Assembly (NCBI GenBank): GCA_012932295.1
Contig: JAAONU010000003.1
Location: 28,134,361-28,198,360, forward strand
Direction of reading: 5' to 3'
Length of the DNA stretch: 64,000 nt
From: Cyclina sinensis
Lineage: Eukaryota; Mollusca; Bivalvia; Venerida; Veneridae
Part shown: positions 50,902 through 61,640 of the stretch, in pieces
Layout of the letters: each line of letters opens with the position of its first letter
Numbering within the stretch: position 1 is the first letter of the stretch
Notes under the pieces: generated by a model
What the model was told of the DNA's origin: nothing
Databases searched by the model: none
What the model saw: the letters and a program-made list of their open reading frames with translations, nothing else
Made by a program: the position numbers and the translations under genes

Positions 50902-52345
50902 TAAAACAGAAAAAGTGACAATAATCTTATATAATTCCATTGCAACGATTACACACTTTCTTCTGAACGCGATTGCTATTTAACTTGTCTTTCTATTAAC
51001 ACTGAAGGCTAGAAACGGCGTAGAAACACCGCAGTATTTATTAATCCCAATTTTCTATCCGGAAGCATTGCAAAGAATATCTTTCTATAGTAGCAAATAT
51101 TTAATTCAAAATCTATACGTGACCTTAATATTCCGTTAGATGCAACAGCGCAAGCTTTGAATATAAAACTTCTTTTAAACACAAAACTTTTTTTTATACA
51201 AATTTGCAATAAATTTAAAAATATATTTTCGACATAACTGTTTGCAGGTATTTAATATTAGTGATTAAAATTATTTCAAGAAATACATCATGTAAATGCT
51301 AGTAAATAAATAAATACTAATTATTAAAGAACATTTCGAAATAAACTATCAGACAATCGGTTCTCATGATATCACCCTAAAATTTTATGCAGGTTTATAC
51401 AGAGAAACAAAATCAAATAGAATGACAGTATATTACCAATACAGTTTAATCAGAATCGATATGGTTTTGTCAAAATCGATATTGTTTTGCCAGAATTGAA
51501 TACTTTTCAATACGTAATGCCAAAAAAAAAAAATGAAACAACGATCAAAGTTGTATGTATGAAAAGCTATGTTGTTACATCGGTAAAAGGGCAGTGGTGC
51601 TACAATACAATGCTCAGTGCATATCGATATCGGTTTCATGTCCAAATAAACACTATGTTCAAACGGAATCATATATCTTTTTTATTAATTTATATGTTTG
51701 CTGTCTGTTGCTGAAGCTAAGTACGCAGGTCTTGTCCATAATCCCTAATCATTTCAGGTAGTGCGAAGTCACAGTTTTCAATTAAATGTTTAATTAGATC
51801 TATTGGGAACCGTATAGGATGATATAGGATTAAACTGGGAACGTGTGTTATATACAACGTATTTATCTTACTAAAAAAACCGTTTCATGCCAGATTAAAT
51901 AGAAATGACAATTGTTTCAGATAATACAAATGTTGTAGTTCTAAGTAAACTCAAAAATTGGCTGCGTAATTTTCTTGATGATATGCATTTGATTTAAATA
52001 TTGAACAATGTGTTTCAACATTCGCTAACGCGCATCGATAACTTTCAATGTGCCAGGAACTTAATTATTAACTTCATGCTTCGTTTTACAATATCTTGTT
52101 ACATAATACCATAGCTATCTGATTAGTATAATAATATCAATATTTCAGCATTTATCTGCAACATAAAATATTTAGATAGTTATAAAATCTGTCATATGTG
52201 TTTTAAACTGGCAGTAGGCAGGGCAATCAAAACTAATGTTTCTTTAGAAATGGAAAACAAATATTTACCGGAAAGATAAGACAGGCACCACCAGAAAATT
52301 GTTGATAAATATAATGAAAGATAATATTTGCAATGGGCATGTTAT
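50902..52345. other. Region upstream of the first recognised WSC-gene exon
   Basis: A signal-peptide exon and promoter are expected here or further upstream but were not identified. One candidate donor lies near 52270 on the minus strand, but no frame with a Met enters the next exon in the right phase. No other gene was seen. Confidence 0.35.
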
Positions 52346-52669
52346 TGGTGGCTGATTTATCCCATGTCGTTCTGGCGTGTTGGCGCTCTTGAAATGGGAC
52401 GTTACGCCGACACGACAGAACGACAAATATGTCGTGTTGGCGTGCCTATTTTGTCGTTCTGGCTTGTTATTGTCCCACCATCACTCAAACATGCCAGAAC
52501 GATACATTTAAGTCGCCTGCACGACATTGTCAAACTCGCTAAAAAGACAACACGTCGTTCATTTGCCCTAAAATTGTTGTGTTGGTGCCTAAAATTTGTC
52601 GTTCTGACGTGTTGTTGTGCTTCCATTCCATACACGCCAACAAGCCAGCAGGCAAGAAATCAGCCACCA
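52346..52669. mobile_element. MITE with 13-bp terminal inverted repeats
   Basis: The left end TGGTGGCTGATTT and right end AAATCAGCCACCA are perfect inverted repeats. TAT sits outside each, consistent with a 3-bp target duplication. The 324-bp interior repeats GTCGTTCTGGCGTGTTGGCG-like strings in both orientations and holds a 133-codon frame that looks compositional. No transposase is encoded. Confidence 0.8.
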
Positions 52670-52961
52670 TATGTTTACTGTTCGGGAGAGGTGAATCTCT
52701 TCAGAACAGGTTACTTATTTTACATGTGATTTAAACTTTAACAAACGGGAGCCAAAAGGTACACTGTTACCATATGAAATTTCGTGATCTTTTTTCAATA
52801 GACATTGCTTTATTTTCTTAAATGATTTATCCATCCTAATGGTGAATGGAATGGATGTTTGAAATTAAGGAATTTTCAAAAACCCGAATGTTCAAAGCCT
52901 GGTGTACATTAAAACAAAAAAAGCTTCCGACCGAGCATTTATGTCAAGTTCATAATATATA

Positions 52962-54218
52962 CACTGCTCAAATTAATTTAAGGAGCGCAAATATGTTATG
53001 GCGTAAACTGCCCACCATACTGGATATTCGCTGCAAATCTCGTGTGTAGGTATCGACGGTCAATATCCTCGAGAAACCCATGCACTTCACAATAGATTTA
53101 CAAAGCATGGGTATTTTGTTTTTCTTTTTGTTGTGTAACCCCCGAATAAGATTTAGACTTTTGCATGTGTACAAATCGTTCACGATAGCACATCTGACAA
53201 AATGAATGTTTTAGTACAACTCTTTACTGTATCTGCTCTTTTGACAACGGTCCAGTGTGTGCGACGTCATTTAGCAACAACTGAGATTGCTTGGACGGTG
53301 CAGATGATCGAAAATGGATTTACGCAGCTTAGAGTTTGCCCAGAAACACGTCACTAAGCAACTGCGCTACTGAGAGCCGCTGCCATGTTTCGACCTGTGA
53401 CAGGCGTGTAAGGGTGTGGCGTCGCCGAGGAGAGAGGTACGCAGAATGTAACTTTTATATTATTACATATGACAGGTTTGGCGGTGGGTCAGTTATGGTG
53501 TGGGCAGGATATTCATTGACGGGCGCACAGACCTTTATGTGATTCCATGAGGTAGTCTGACGGCCCTGGGATATCGGGACGAGATCCTAGAACCAATTGT
53601 TAGGCCATATGATGGTGCAATAGGTGAAACTTTTCTTTTAGTGCAAGATAATGCTCCAGCACACACTGCAAAAATAGTCCGGAACTTCTTTGATAATGAA
53701 GCTATTGAGGTCATAGACTGGCCAGCGAGGTCTCCCGATCTTAACCCTATAGAGCATGTCTGGGACATGCTTTCCCGTAGACTTTCTTCGCGTCCGAACC
53801 CATGTGCAGAACGCCCGTGAGCTTTCTTATGCTCTTGTAGCAGAATGGGATGCCATACCACAGGATATGATCAGACGTGTCATCAGGAGCATGCTCAGAC
53901 GATGCAGAGAGTGCCTAAACGCCAGAGGGGGGTACACTCATTACTGACACTGACAATGAAACGTTTCCTGGCCTGAATCTGCTTTTACAGACATTGGTTG
54001 TTCTCCTGTTAGACCACTATTTCAAAGTTAATTTGCTAGTGTTCATATCCTGGACACTGCCTCTGTTCAGGAATGTGCCTGTTGGCGATGAAAATGTGGA
54101 TTTGTTTTTCGTAAAAAGAACGATTTTGTTATTTCTGTAAAAGATATTCCTAAATCTACTCAGCGCGTATGGTATTTTATAGATTATATGGGCGCTCCTT
54201 TAATTAATTTGAGCAGTA
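52962..54218 (+). mobile_element. Tc1/mariner (DD34E) transposon, both ends present, transposase broken
   Basis: The terminal inverted repeats CACTGCTCAAATTAATTTAA...GGAGCGC at the left and its near-complement at the right (54192-54218) bound a 1.26 kb element with TA-rich flanks. The plus strand encodes Tc1-type transposase blocks: FGGGSVMVWAGYSLTGAQTF near 53480-53540, LVQDNAPAHTAKIVRNFF near 53640-53690, and IDWPARSPDLNPIEHVWDML near 53715-53770. There are 34 residues between the second Asp and the Glu. A stop or frame change near 53540 and further breaks in the N-terminal region (about 53290-53460) show that it is inactive. The DNA-binding helix-turn-helix region is too degraded to read. 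Confidence 0.88.
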
Positions 54219-54219
54219 T

Positions 54220-57200
54220 ATATAGTTTCAGTCAAATGTAGACATTACAAATATTTTTTTAAAATTCTTTGGGCAACGCGCACAAAAGAAAAGCTATGAC
54301 ATGATTAATATTTTGTTTCCATTGTTAATCTTGATTATTTCTCGCAATATTTCTTTTTACATCGAATGAGCGGAAATGTTGAGATAAATTGCAAAAAATA
54401 TTTTGTCAAATTGCATAAACACGATGATCATCCATGGTGGGAATGTGTTGCAACAGTGCACCTATTAAAGTGTTAATCTTGTTAAATAATTCCAACTCTG
54501 GAGGAAAGTGTCCTGTTTAAATCGGAGTAAATACTGGGGCGGGCAGGGGTGGTTGTCTGGGATTATCCGGGTATTGGATTAAAAATTTTTCCGAGCGATT
54601 AAAATCCAGCAAGTTGTATTTCCCATGTAGTCGAAACTTTATAAAGCTAATTCTGGTTAAAAGTAGGTATTAAAGTAACTCTATTATATAAACATATTCG
54701 AATAAGATACTTTGACTGACATAAGTTATGGAGAGCATATTTCGGCATAAGATAATCAACTAACTTCCGTGAAAATATTCCTATATTCTAAAAAAGTAAG
54801 CACCTTTTAAAATTTTATGACTATTTCGCAAAGTGTTTTATTCACTTATATCAAGGTCACCTTGCTTAACGCTAATGCCCACAACTGCATTTTTTTGCCC
54901 CTTAGGGCATCACCCAGTATAGTGACGAGTTTTCATAATGCGACAGAGTGTCTTTTGAAAACAAATATGCATCCGAGCGTCTGGAGCCGGAGATTTTCTG
55001 ACATCCTTATTCTGCGGCCCTGCATCCAATACGAGGTCCCATTTGTTGCTCTGGTTTTAACTATGTGTAATCATTTGATTTCTCTAAATGTTTATTAGCA
55101 ACGGTTAAAAATAAAGGAAGCTGCATTTGATGTATTGGATCTGATTGTTTCATTGTGATTCGCAAATATTTGTTTGTGGTTTTAAGTAAATGATTTTTTT
55201 AATTTAACAGATAACTTGATTGTAATGTACATATAATTTTGCATAATTTTTAATAACGACAGCAATGAAATTGAAATTTATTTACACAATTAAATATTTT
55301 AAAAATGAAGCCTCATTTAAATCAACGTTTAGAATGTCAACAATTTGAGCAATTCCTCAGAATTCAGAAAATGCTTATAATGCCTGCAGGCGATGTGAGC
55401 GTTGCTAAATTCACTGTTTATTGCACGGCCCATCAGGGCCGTGCATACTGTTATGGGTTTAGAAATGTGCTTTGAGGGTATATGACATGATTTTTTTCCT
55501 TTCGATCAACTATTATTTGACGATTCTGAGCCCATTGCTTATGGGCTTCGAACAAAATGTATAAGCAGAAGTTGTGCTGTGAAAAAAGGAATGATAACAG
55601 GCAAAGTAGCAAAGTAATTGCTTTTTTAAGAGCTAAAGTATTATATGTTTCTCCACACTTCGAATCTTCGTATTTACACCTTTTGTCCCTACCACTCCTT
55701 TTTCGAGGTCCGCGCTCTCCCGTTTGGAGCACTGGACCACTGCTCCTGCAGGATGCCGGCTGAAATAGACAACATGTTAAAATGTGACAACAAAAATGCA
55801 AAATACAGTGGTTTCATTTCAAATGTGTAAGTGAATACAATTCACAGTGGATATGTAAGTCTTGTAAAATATGAAATTGTTATGCTGTTCTTTTTTTTTT
55901 ATTTTTTTTTTCACTTTCTAGATCTATTTACGGTACTTGAATTATGTCTAAAATAGATGATTGTAGTTGAGTTCTTAAATATAATATTTCAAAGTGTATT
56001 CATTATATCCTGTTCTTGTGAAGACCAACAATACTATATGTTGTAATAAAATTACTTGCTTTGTTTACACACTGACAATATTTACTAACATGGACAGAAA
56101 CATTAAAGCATTGGATGCTTTTTTAAGCAGCCAACTTGTTTAAAAACGGTATTTCCCGTACAAAGGTAAACACATGCAATAGTGGCCATTATTTTGAGTA
56201 CTTGCGTGTTATTCAGAAAATTATTTTAAGAAAACAGCTTATGATTACACGAAATATTGTGTTATTTATCGCATTTTAACACAATTTTCTTTAAATCATT
56301 TAAATATTTTATGCCAAATATTGTAAAATGATATAAAACAAAATTTCACTAGTTTATTTCATTTCCTTCTGCCGTGACCTCTTTTAAGTTCCAGTTTATA
56401 ATACTCCATCATTTCGCATGAACGTGTGTTTTGAACAAAACATAAAGTGACTTTAAAATGAACGAGAAAAAATACTATTACTACTATTCAAACTGCAGGT
56501 TTTCCAGTGTGTATCATGATGAGGTGAATTTAGAACTGCTTCAGAAACAAAAAATGTAACTGTTTATGAGAAGTTTACGGACTCAGCAAGCATTACAGAA
56601 CGTGTAATGTGCAATTTAAAAAGATCGTTATCAATAATTTTATACGTTGTGTAAGGAATGATGGTAAAACTACAAACTAAACCTCAATTAATATTAAAGA
56701 AACTTTCAAACTGATGAATGCATTTGTAGGAAATACTGTTACATCCGTAGCAGGTAAGTGTGCTACCTTAAAATGCTCAGTGTATATCGATGGCGATATA
56801 TGAGTATATATTCCATGTTGTTATTTTATTTCGAAGTGCAAAGTAGATATCATATGAGAACTCCATTTCCTATTTGATAAGGCAAACTGGAGAATTGCTT
56901 TTTTAAATTATAGAAAAAAAGTTTGTTTTTTCTCAAAGTAATTAATCGCTTCCAAAGTTTATCTTTATCAGATTAGCTGTCTTTACTTTTAGTTTTTCGA
57001 TCATATCCTTGATACAGGTAATGAACAAAAACATTATCGTAAAATCGTTGTGCGAGGTCATGCATTAAAAATATGTGCACTGTTTTCACATAAAAACGCC
57101 TGCGCTACGCATGAATTCCAATTTCAAAAATATTTTCAAAAATATTAGCGTACTCGAAGCGAAGGCAGGATTTTTTTCAAAATGGTTGACAGGTATGGGT

Positions 57201-57620
57201 TTTATTTTTCTGAATATATTACTGCAATAACCCTAAATACTGTAATTATTTAACAGATTATGAAGTGTGAGTAAAAACTTTTAACTGTCGACACAAAACC
57301 ACTAGAAAATGCAAAATAATTGAAAAACAAATATGTTAATTCAATTAATCCTTGTATTTAAAGCAGCTCGTTCACAGATGATCATTGACTAAGAATTTGA
57401 TTTTAACTATCTATGTGTATTACGTCTATCAATACCCATCTATTGAAGCATTGTCAACCAAAACAACATTTCGTAAAGAAATGCCTAGTTTCTCTATCAT
57501 ATGCTATAGCATTACGAACGCTATAAAACCTATATTTATAATTTTCATTTTCGTTTGCCGTCACATGACTGATCACATTCACTCTTCGTGCATGCGCTCT
57601 CATTATATATCCATCTTTTT
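54220..57620. other. Gene-poor stretch
   Basis: No convincing gene was seen. Short frames near 54817-55098 and 55451-55801 show no family signature. A perfect 9-bp-stem hairpin (GCACGGCCC-ATCA-GGGCCGTGC) lies at about 55423-55444 and may mark the end of a repeat element. If the MCT-like gene has 5' exons in this window, they could lie here or further right, but none was identified. Confidence 0.4.
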
Positions 57621-57623
57621 TTT

Positions 57624-58493
57624 AATCCCCTTCCGCAGAGCGGGAAGGGGATTATAGAAATGGCCTCCGTCTGTCAGTCCGTCCGTCCGTCCCTGTGTCC
57701 CTCCGTCCGTCCGTCCGTCTGTCCGTCCGAAACATTTTCATGTCCGCTCCATAATTTTTAAACCGCTGAAATTTTTTTTAAAATAACTTGGCACAAGTGA
57801 TCACCATTATGAGACGATGTGCAGAGCGTAATAATTAAGTTGCTACCCCCAAGGTCAAGGTCACACTTCAAGGTCAAAAGTTAAAAAGTCTACATTTCGT
57901 GTCCGCCCAATAACTATTAAGCCGCTGAAAATTTGTTGAAATAACTTGGCACAAGTGATCACCATTATGAAGAAATGAGCAGAGCACAATAATTGGATTG
58001 CTACCTCCAAGGTCAACGTCACACTTAAAGGTCAAGTGTTAAAAGTCTACATTTCGTGTCCGCTCCATAACTTTTAAACCACTAAAAAAAATGAAATAAC
58101 TTGGCACAAGTGATCACCATTATGAGACGATGTGCAGAGCACAATAATTGGGTTGCTACCTTCAAGTTCAAGGTCACAGTTAAAGGTTAAATATCCACAT
58201 TTCACGTCTGCTCTATAAATTACTAACTTGGCTTAGAAAAGTTTTTTAATTACTTTGCACAATTGATCACCACTATGACACGATGTGCAGAACCCAGCTT
58301 GCAGGTTGCTACCCCCAAGGTCAAGCTTAAATGTTCTCCATAACTTTTTAAATTTATAGGAGATTTTAAATAACTTGGCACAAATAATTACTATCATGAG
58401 ACTATGTGCTTATAATATGCATGGCACTACATCAAGGTCATGGTTTGTTAAAGGTCAAGAAGTACATATTCATGTCTGCTGCGGAAGGGGATT
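57624..58493. mobile_element. Repeat element with hairpin head and internal tandem units of about 0.17 kb
   Basis: It starts with a near-perfect hairpin (AATCCCCTTCCGC-AGA-GCGGGAAGGGGATT). A (GTCC)n-rich tract follows at 57672-57730. Then come about four decaying copies of a unit of roughly 170 bp containing ATAACTTGGCACAAGTGATC and AAGGTCAAGGTCACAC. It closes at 58480 with TGCGGAAGGGGATT, the exact reverse complement of the start. Elements of this style are, in my recollection, common in bivalve genomes. The mechanism of movement is unknown and no protein is encoded. Confidence 0.75.
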
Positions 58494-58499
58494 TAGCTG

Positions 58500-59270
58500 T
58501 CCTTCAGACTACCTTGTTTAATATTGGACCAAATACTACAGACATTCGTTTCATGGATAAATGCCCCGAACCACTATATACGAATTCGAAAGTTCACAAG
58601 AAAATATGTTTTCACGTTGACTGGAGTTATTGAGTGTTATTTTTAGGGGGAAAAAAAGATTCAACTATTAGAGACAATGAGAGTTACATTGCATCTATCA
58701 GCTTAGATTAGAGAAAATCTGTTTGAAAAATTAATTATTTTGAAGTTGGTTATATAGTATTCATTGAACGAATGCCGGTACTGAGATTTGGTGAAGACAC
58801 CATATTGCGGAGCGTGTCACGTGGTACACTAAGCACCTGCTTTGAGGATACCGTAATCTATATTTAACCGGAATTCTCCGAGTGGGCGTTTACGAAAAAA
58901 TGCGTTAACCCGTGCAATGTGACCTACGTGAGCAAAGTTATTTTTGTCAGAAAACGAGAGCGAGTAGAGAAAAACCGTTTTAAATTCAACCGTTGAACTG
59001 TGAACGAACTGCTTTAATTGATTTTAATTAAATAATTGATTTTTTTGTCAATTACAAAGCATCTTCAATATGATAAATGAAAGCGTGAAATCAATTACAA
59101 GTATTTCCTGTGTATGAAAGTGGATTATCGATATCAAATGCATGTAATTTCGAAATCATTGCAGATTTTCACCTGCTTGAGTCTAATGTCTTTTCAAATC
59201 AGGCACCGGTAACATTCGATCTGAACGCGTCACGCATAAATGAAAAAGTATAAAACACAATTTTTAAACG
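58500..59270. other. No gene or repeat recognised
   Basis: AT-rich spacer between the repeat element and the LINE remnant. Nothing supportable was seen. Confidence 0.4.
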
Positions 59271-61150
59271 ATGTCGGGCAGGATACTGATATTTTGTGCG
59301 ATGATTTGGTGCAGTGTAAACAGAAATCAGGAACCAGATCAAATGGTTTCTATATTCACAGAGTTTTTAAATGCAAGAGGCAATGTTTATTTTGAGAAAC
59401 GAACGAATACAAATGTTGAAACGCATTTTATTAATAACAAGAGTAAGCGAAAGAAATGGCTCGACGTTGAATGCAAGAGAAAATATGATATGTTTAATGC
59501 TTTATTGCGACAATCTAATTCGAATAAAAGTGATGTAAACAGACAATATTTATATGAGCGCAGAAAAGATTATAGGTTTCTCTGTAGAAAAGCCAAAATA
59601 AATTATAATCGAAAAGAAGCATCTAAGTTAAATGAAATGAAAAATAAAAACCCACGTGAATTTTGTAAAAAAGCAAAATAGCAAATCCGAAAATGCCAAG
59701 AATATCAGTTTCAATAATTTTATCAGCATTCTAAGAATCTGGCATCAGAGGTTATTATTGATGATGAAAATGTAGAAGTTCGGGATTTTTTGGAAAATTT
59801 TGATAGGAGTGAATATAACTCGACATTTACCATTTACTTTAGAGGAAATTAGGAGTGTTGTGAAGTTAGGAAGAAGGGATTGAGGTGTTGGATAAACCGC
59901 TTGCTATTATGTTCAAGAAGGGATTGAGGTGTTGCATAAACCGCTTGGTATTATGTTCAAGAAGGGATTGAGGTGTTGCATAAACCGTTTGGTATTATGT
60001 TCAAGAAGGGATTGAGGTATTGGATAAACCGCTTGCTATTATGTTCAAGAAGGGATTGAGGTGTTGGATAAACCGCTTGCTATTATGTTCAAGAAGGGAT
60101 TGAAGTGTTGGATAAACCGCTTGCTATTATGTTCAAGAAGGGGTTGAGGTGTTGGATTAACCGCTTGGTATTATGTTCAAGAGGGGATTGAGGTGTTGGA
60201 TAAACCGCTTGGTATTATGTTCAAGAAGGAATTGAGGTGTTGGATTAATCGCTTGGTATTATGTTCAATTTGAAGCAAATCACATCAAAATCGATGCAAT
60301 ATTCTTATTGAAATCTTTTATCAAAAAACACATTAATTCAGGGAAAAGTGTATATTGTTGTTACGTTGATCTTATGAAATGCTTTGATACTATATATAGG
60401 AATGGTCTTTGGTTAAAATTAATAAAGTTTGGTATAGGCGACTTTTCAGAGTTATTAGATCCTTATATGATGAAGTTAAGTTATGTGTTAAACACCTCAA
60501 TACACTGTCCCATTTTTATGATTGTGATGTTTGATTATTACAAGGGGGAGATAATGTCATCGATTTTATTTTCTCTGTTAATGATATTGAAATGCATTTA
60601 CAAGAAAACGACAGTTATTTAAATTTAGATCATATTTCTATTTGCTACTATTTGCTGATGACGTTGTTATTTTACGGATTCAGCAAATGGATTGCAGGAA
60701 TCTTTAGACAGTTTATATTCATACTGCGAAAAATGAAAACTTAAAGTAAATGTTAAACAAAAAATATTATTTTTTAAAGATAAAGACATTCTTATCAAAA
60801 CTGTGAATTCCTTTACAATGGTTTTCAGTTTGAGATAGTAAATTCGTTTAATCATCTTGAGCTGATACTATCAAGTGGTAGCTCTTTTACGACAGCAACG
60901 CAAACACTGTCTGGTAAAGCTTTGAAAGCAATGGGATCGTTATTCTCTGTGACTAAGGAACTAGAAGTACCCGTGAAATTAATATTAAATCTATTTGATA
61001 CTTATGTAGCATCAATTTTACATTATTCTTATGAGGTATGGGTGTTTGATAGGGCAGAATATATAGAAAGAGGGCACAGAAAAGTCTTGAAAACATAAAC
61101 AGGCGTAAGGTTGACAACCTGTAATTCAGCAGTGTACAGTGAATTAGGAA
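59271..61150 (+). pseudogene. Degraded non-LTR retrotransposon (LINE) polyprotein
   Basis: The blocks are in LINE order. At 59271-59681 is the linker between endonuclease and polymerase (KKWLDVECKRKYDMFNALLR, then YERRKDYRFLCRKAKINYNR, then NPREFCKKAK). At 60295-60430 is the palm region (FLLKSFIKKH, then VYCCYVDLMKCFDTIYRNGL). Near 60640-60680 is the catalytic box LLFADDVVIL. Near 60850-61095 is the thumb region (HLELILSSGSSFTTATQTLS, then LEVPVKLILNLFDTYVASIL, then RGHRKVLKT). Frame changes separate the palm, the FADD box and the thumb. The stretch expected between linker and palm is missing and a 44-bp minisatellite lies there instead. The endonuclease domain is absent. The element is dead. 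Confidence 0.85.
59871..60266 (+). repeat. Minisatellite, nine copies of a 44-bp unit, inside the LINE remnant
   Basis: Copies start at 59871, 59915, 59959, 60003, 60047, 60091, 60135, 60179 and 60223 with the unit AAGAAGGGATTGAGGTGTTG followed by GATAAACCGCTTGCTATTATGTTC. Copies differ by one to a few substitutions. The array is exactly 9 x 44 = 396 bases, a multiple of three, but a single unit is not, so the three frames rotate and stops occur. Confidence 0.95.
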
Positions 61151-61640
61151 GATTTCCTTTATATATAGTTAGATTTATTATGAACGACTATGCGTGCTAA
61201 AGTAAATACAACTACTTCATACTTTAAATGAAAAAAAAAGTGTACAGGTTAGCAATCTACTGTAAGAATGCATTTAAACTTGCAGTAAGGAATTGTTAAA
61301 TAATATATCTTAAATTTTCAACTTAAGTCTGAGTACAGATTTAATTTAATGCTGAGCAGAGTTTACTAAAAAACTGTATTTGAATAAAGCTCTCTCTCTC
61401 TCGCATTGTTACGTATGTGGTTTGTATCTTGTTATAACGATGAAATGTATATGTTCAAGTTGAATCAATCAAATAACTGTTATATCCTGTTCTATTCTAT
61501 GAAATAAAATTACGCTTTCAGCCTCTAAAAAGTAAGCTTTATGTGAATCGAGGCATGTTTTCCGCACAAATGTAACCTAAAATGATCTAACAGAGACGAT
61601 TTTCTGAAAACTGAGCTTAACATGTAACATTTCATTTCAG

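Noticed and set aside
52255..52330. Signal-peptide exon of the WSC gene
   Set aside because: A donor is present near 52270 on the minus strand, but the frame with a Met does not enter the next exon in phase and the in-phase frame has a stop upstream and no Met.
52328..52729. 133-codon plus-strand open frame
   Set aside because: It lies almost entirely within a MITE bounded by inverted repeats and shows no domain or splice context.
55451..55801. 116-codon minus-strand open frame
   Set aside because: No domain, signal or splice structure, and several competing frames occur in the same interval.
57672..57730. CRISPR-like array
   Set aside because: It is a simple (GTCC)n tract in a dispersed eukaryotic repeat, with no spacers or regular direct repeats.
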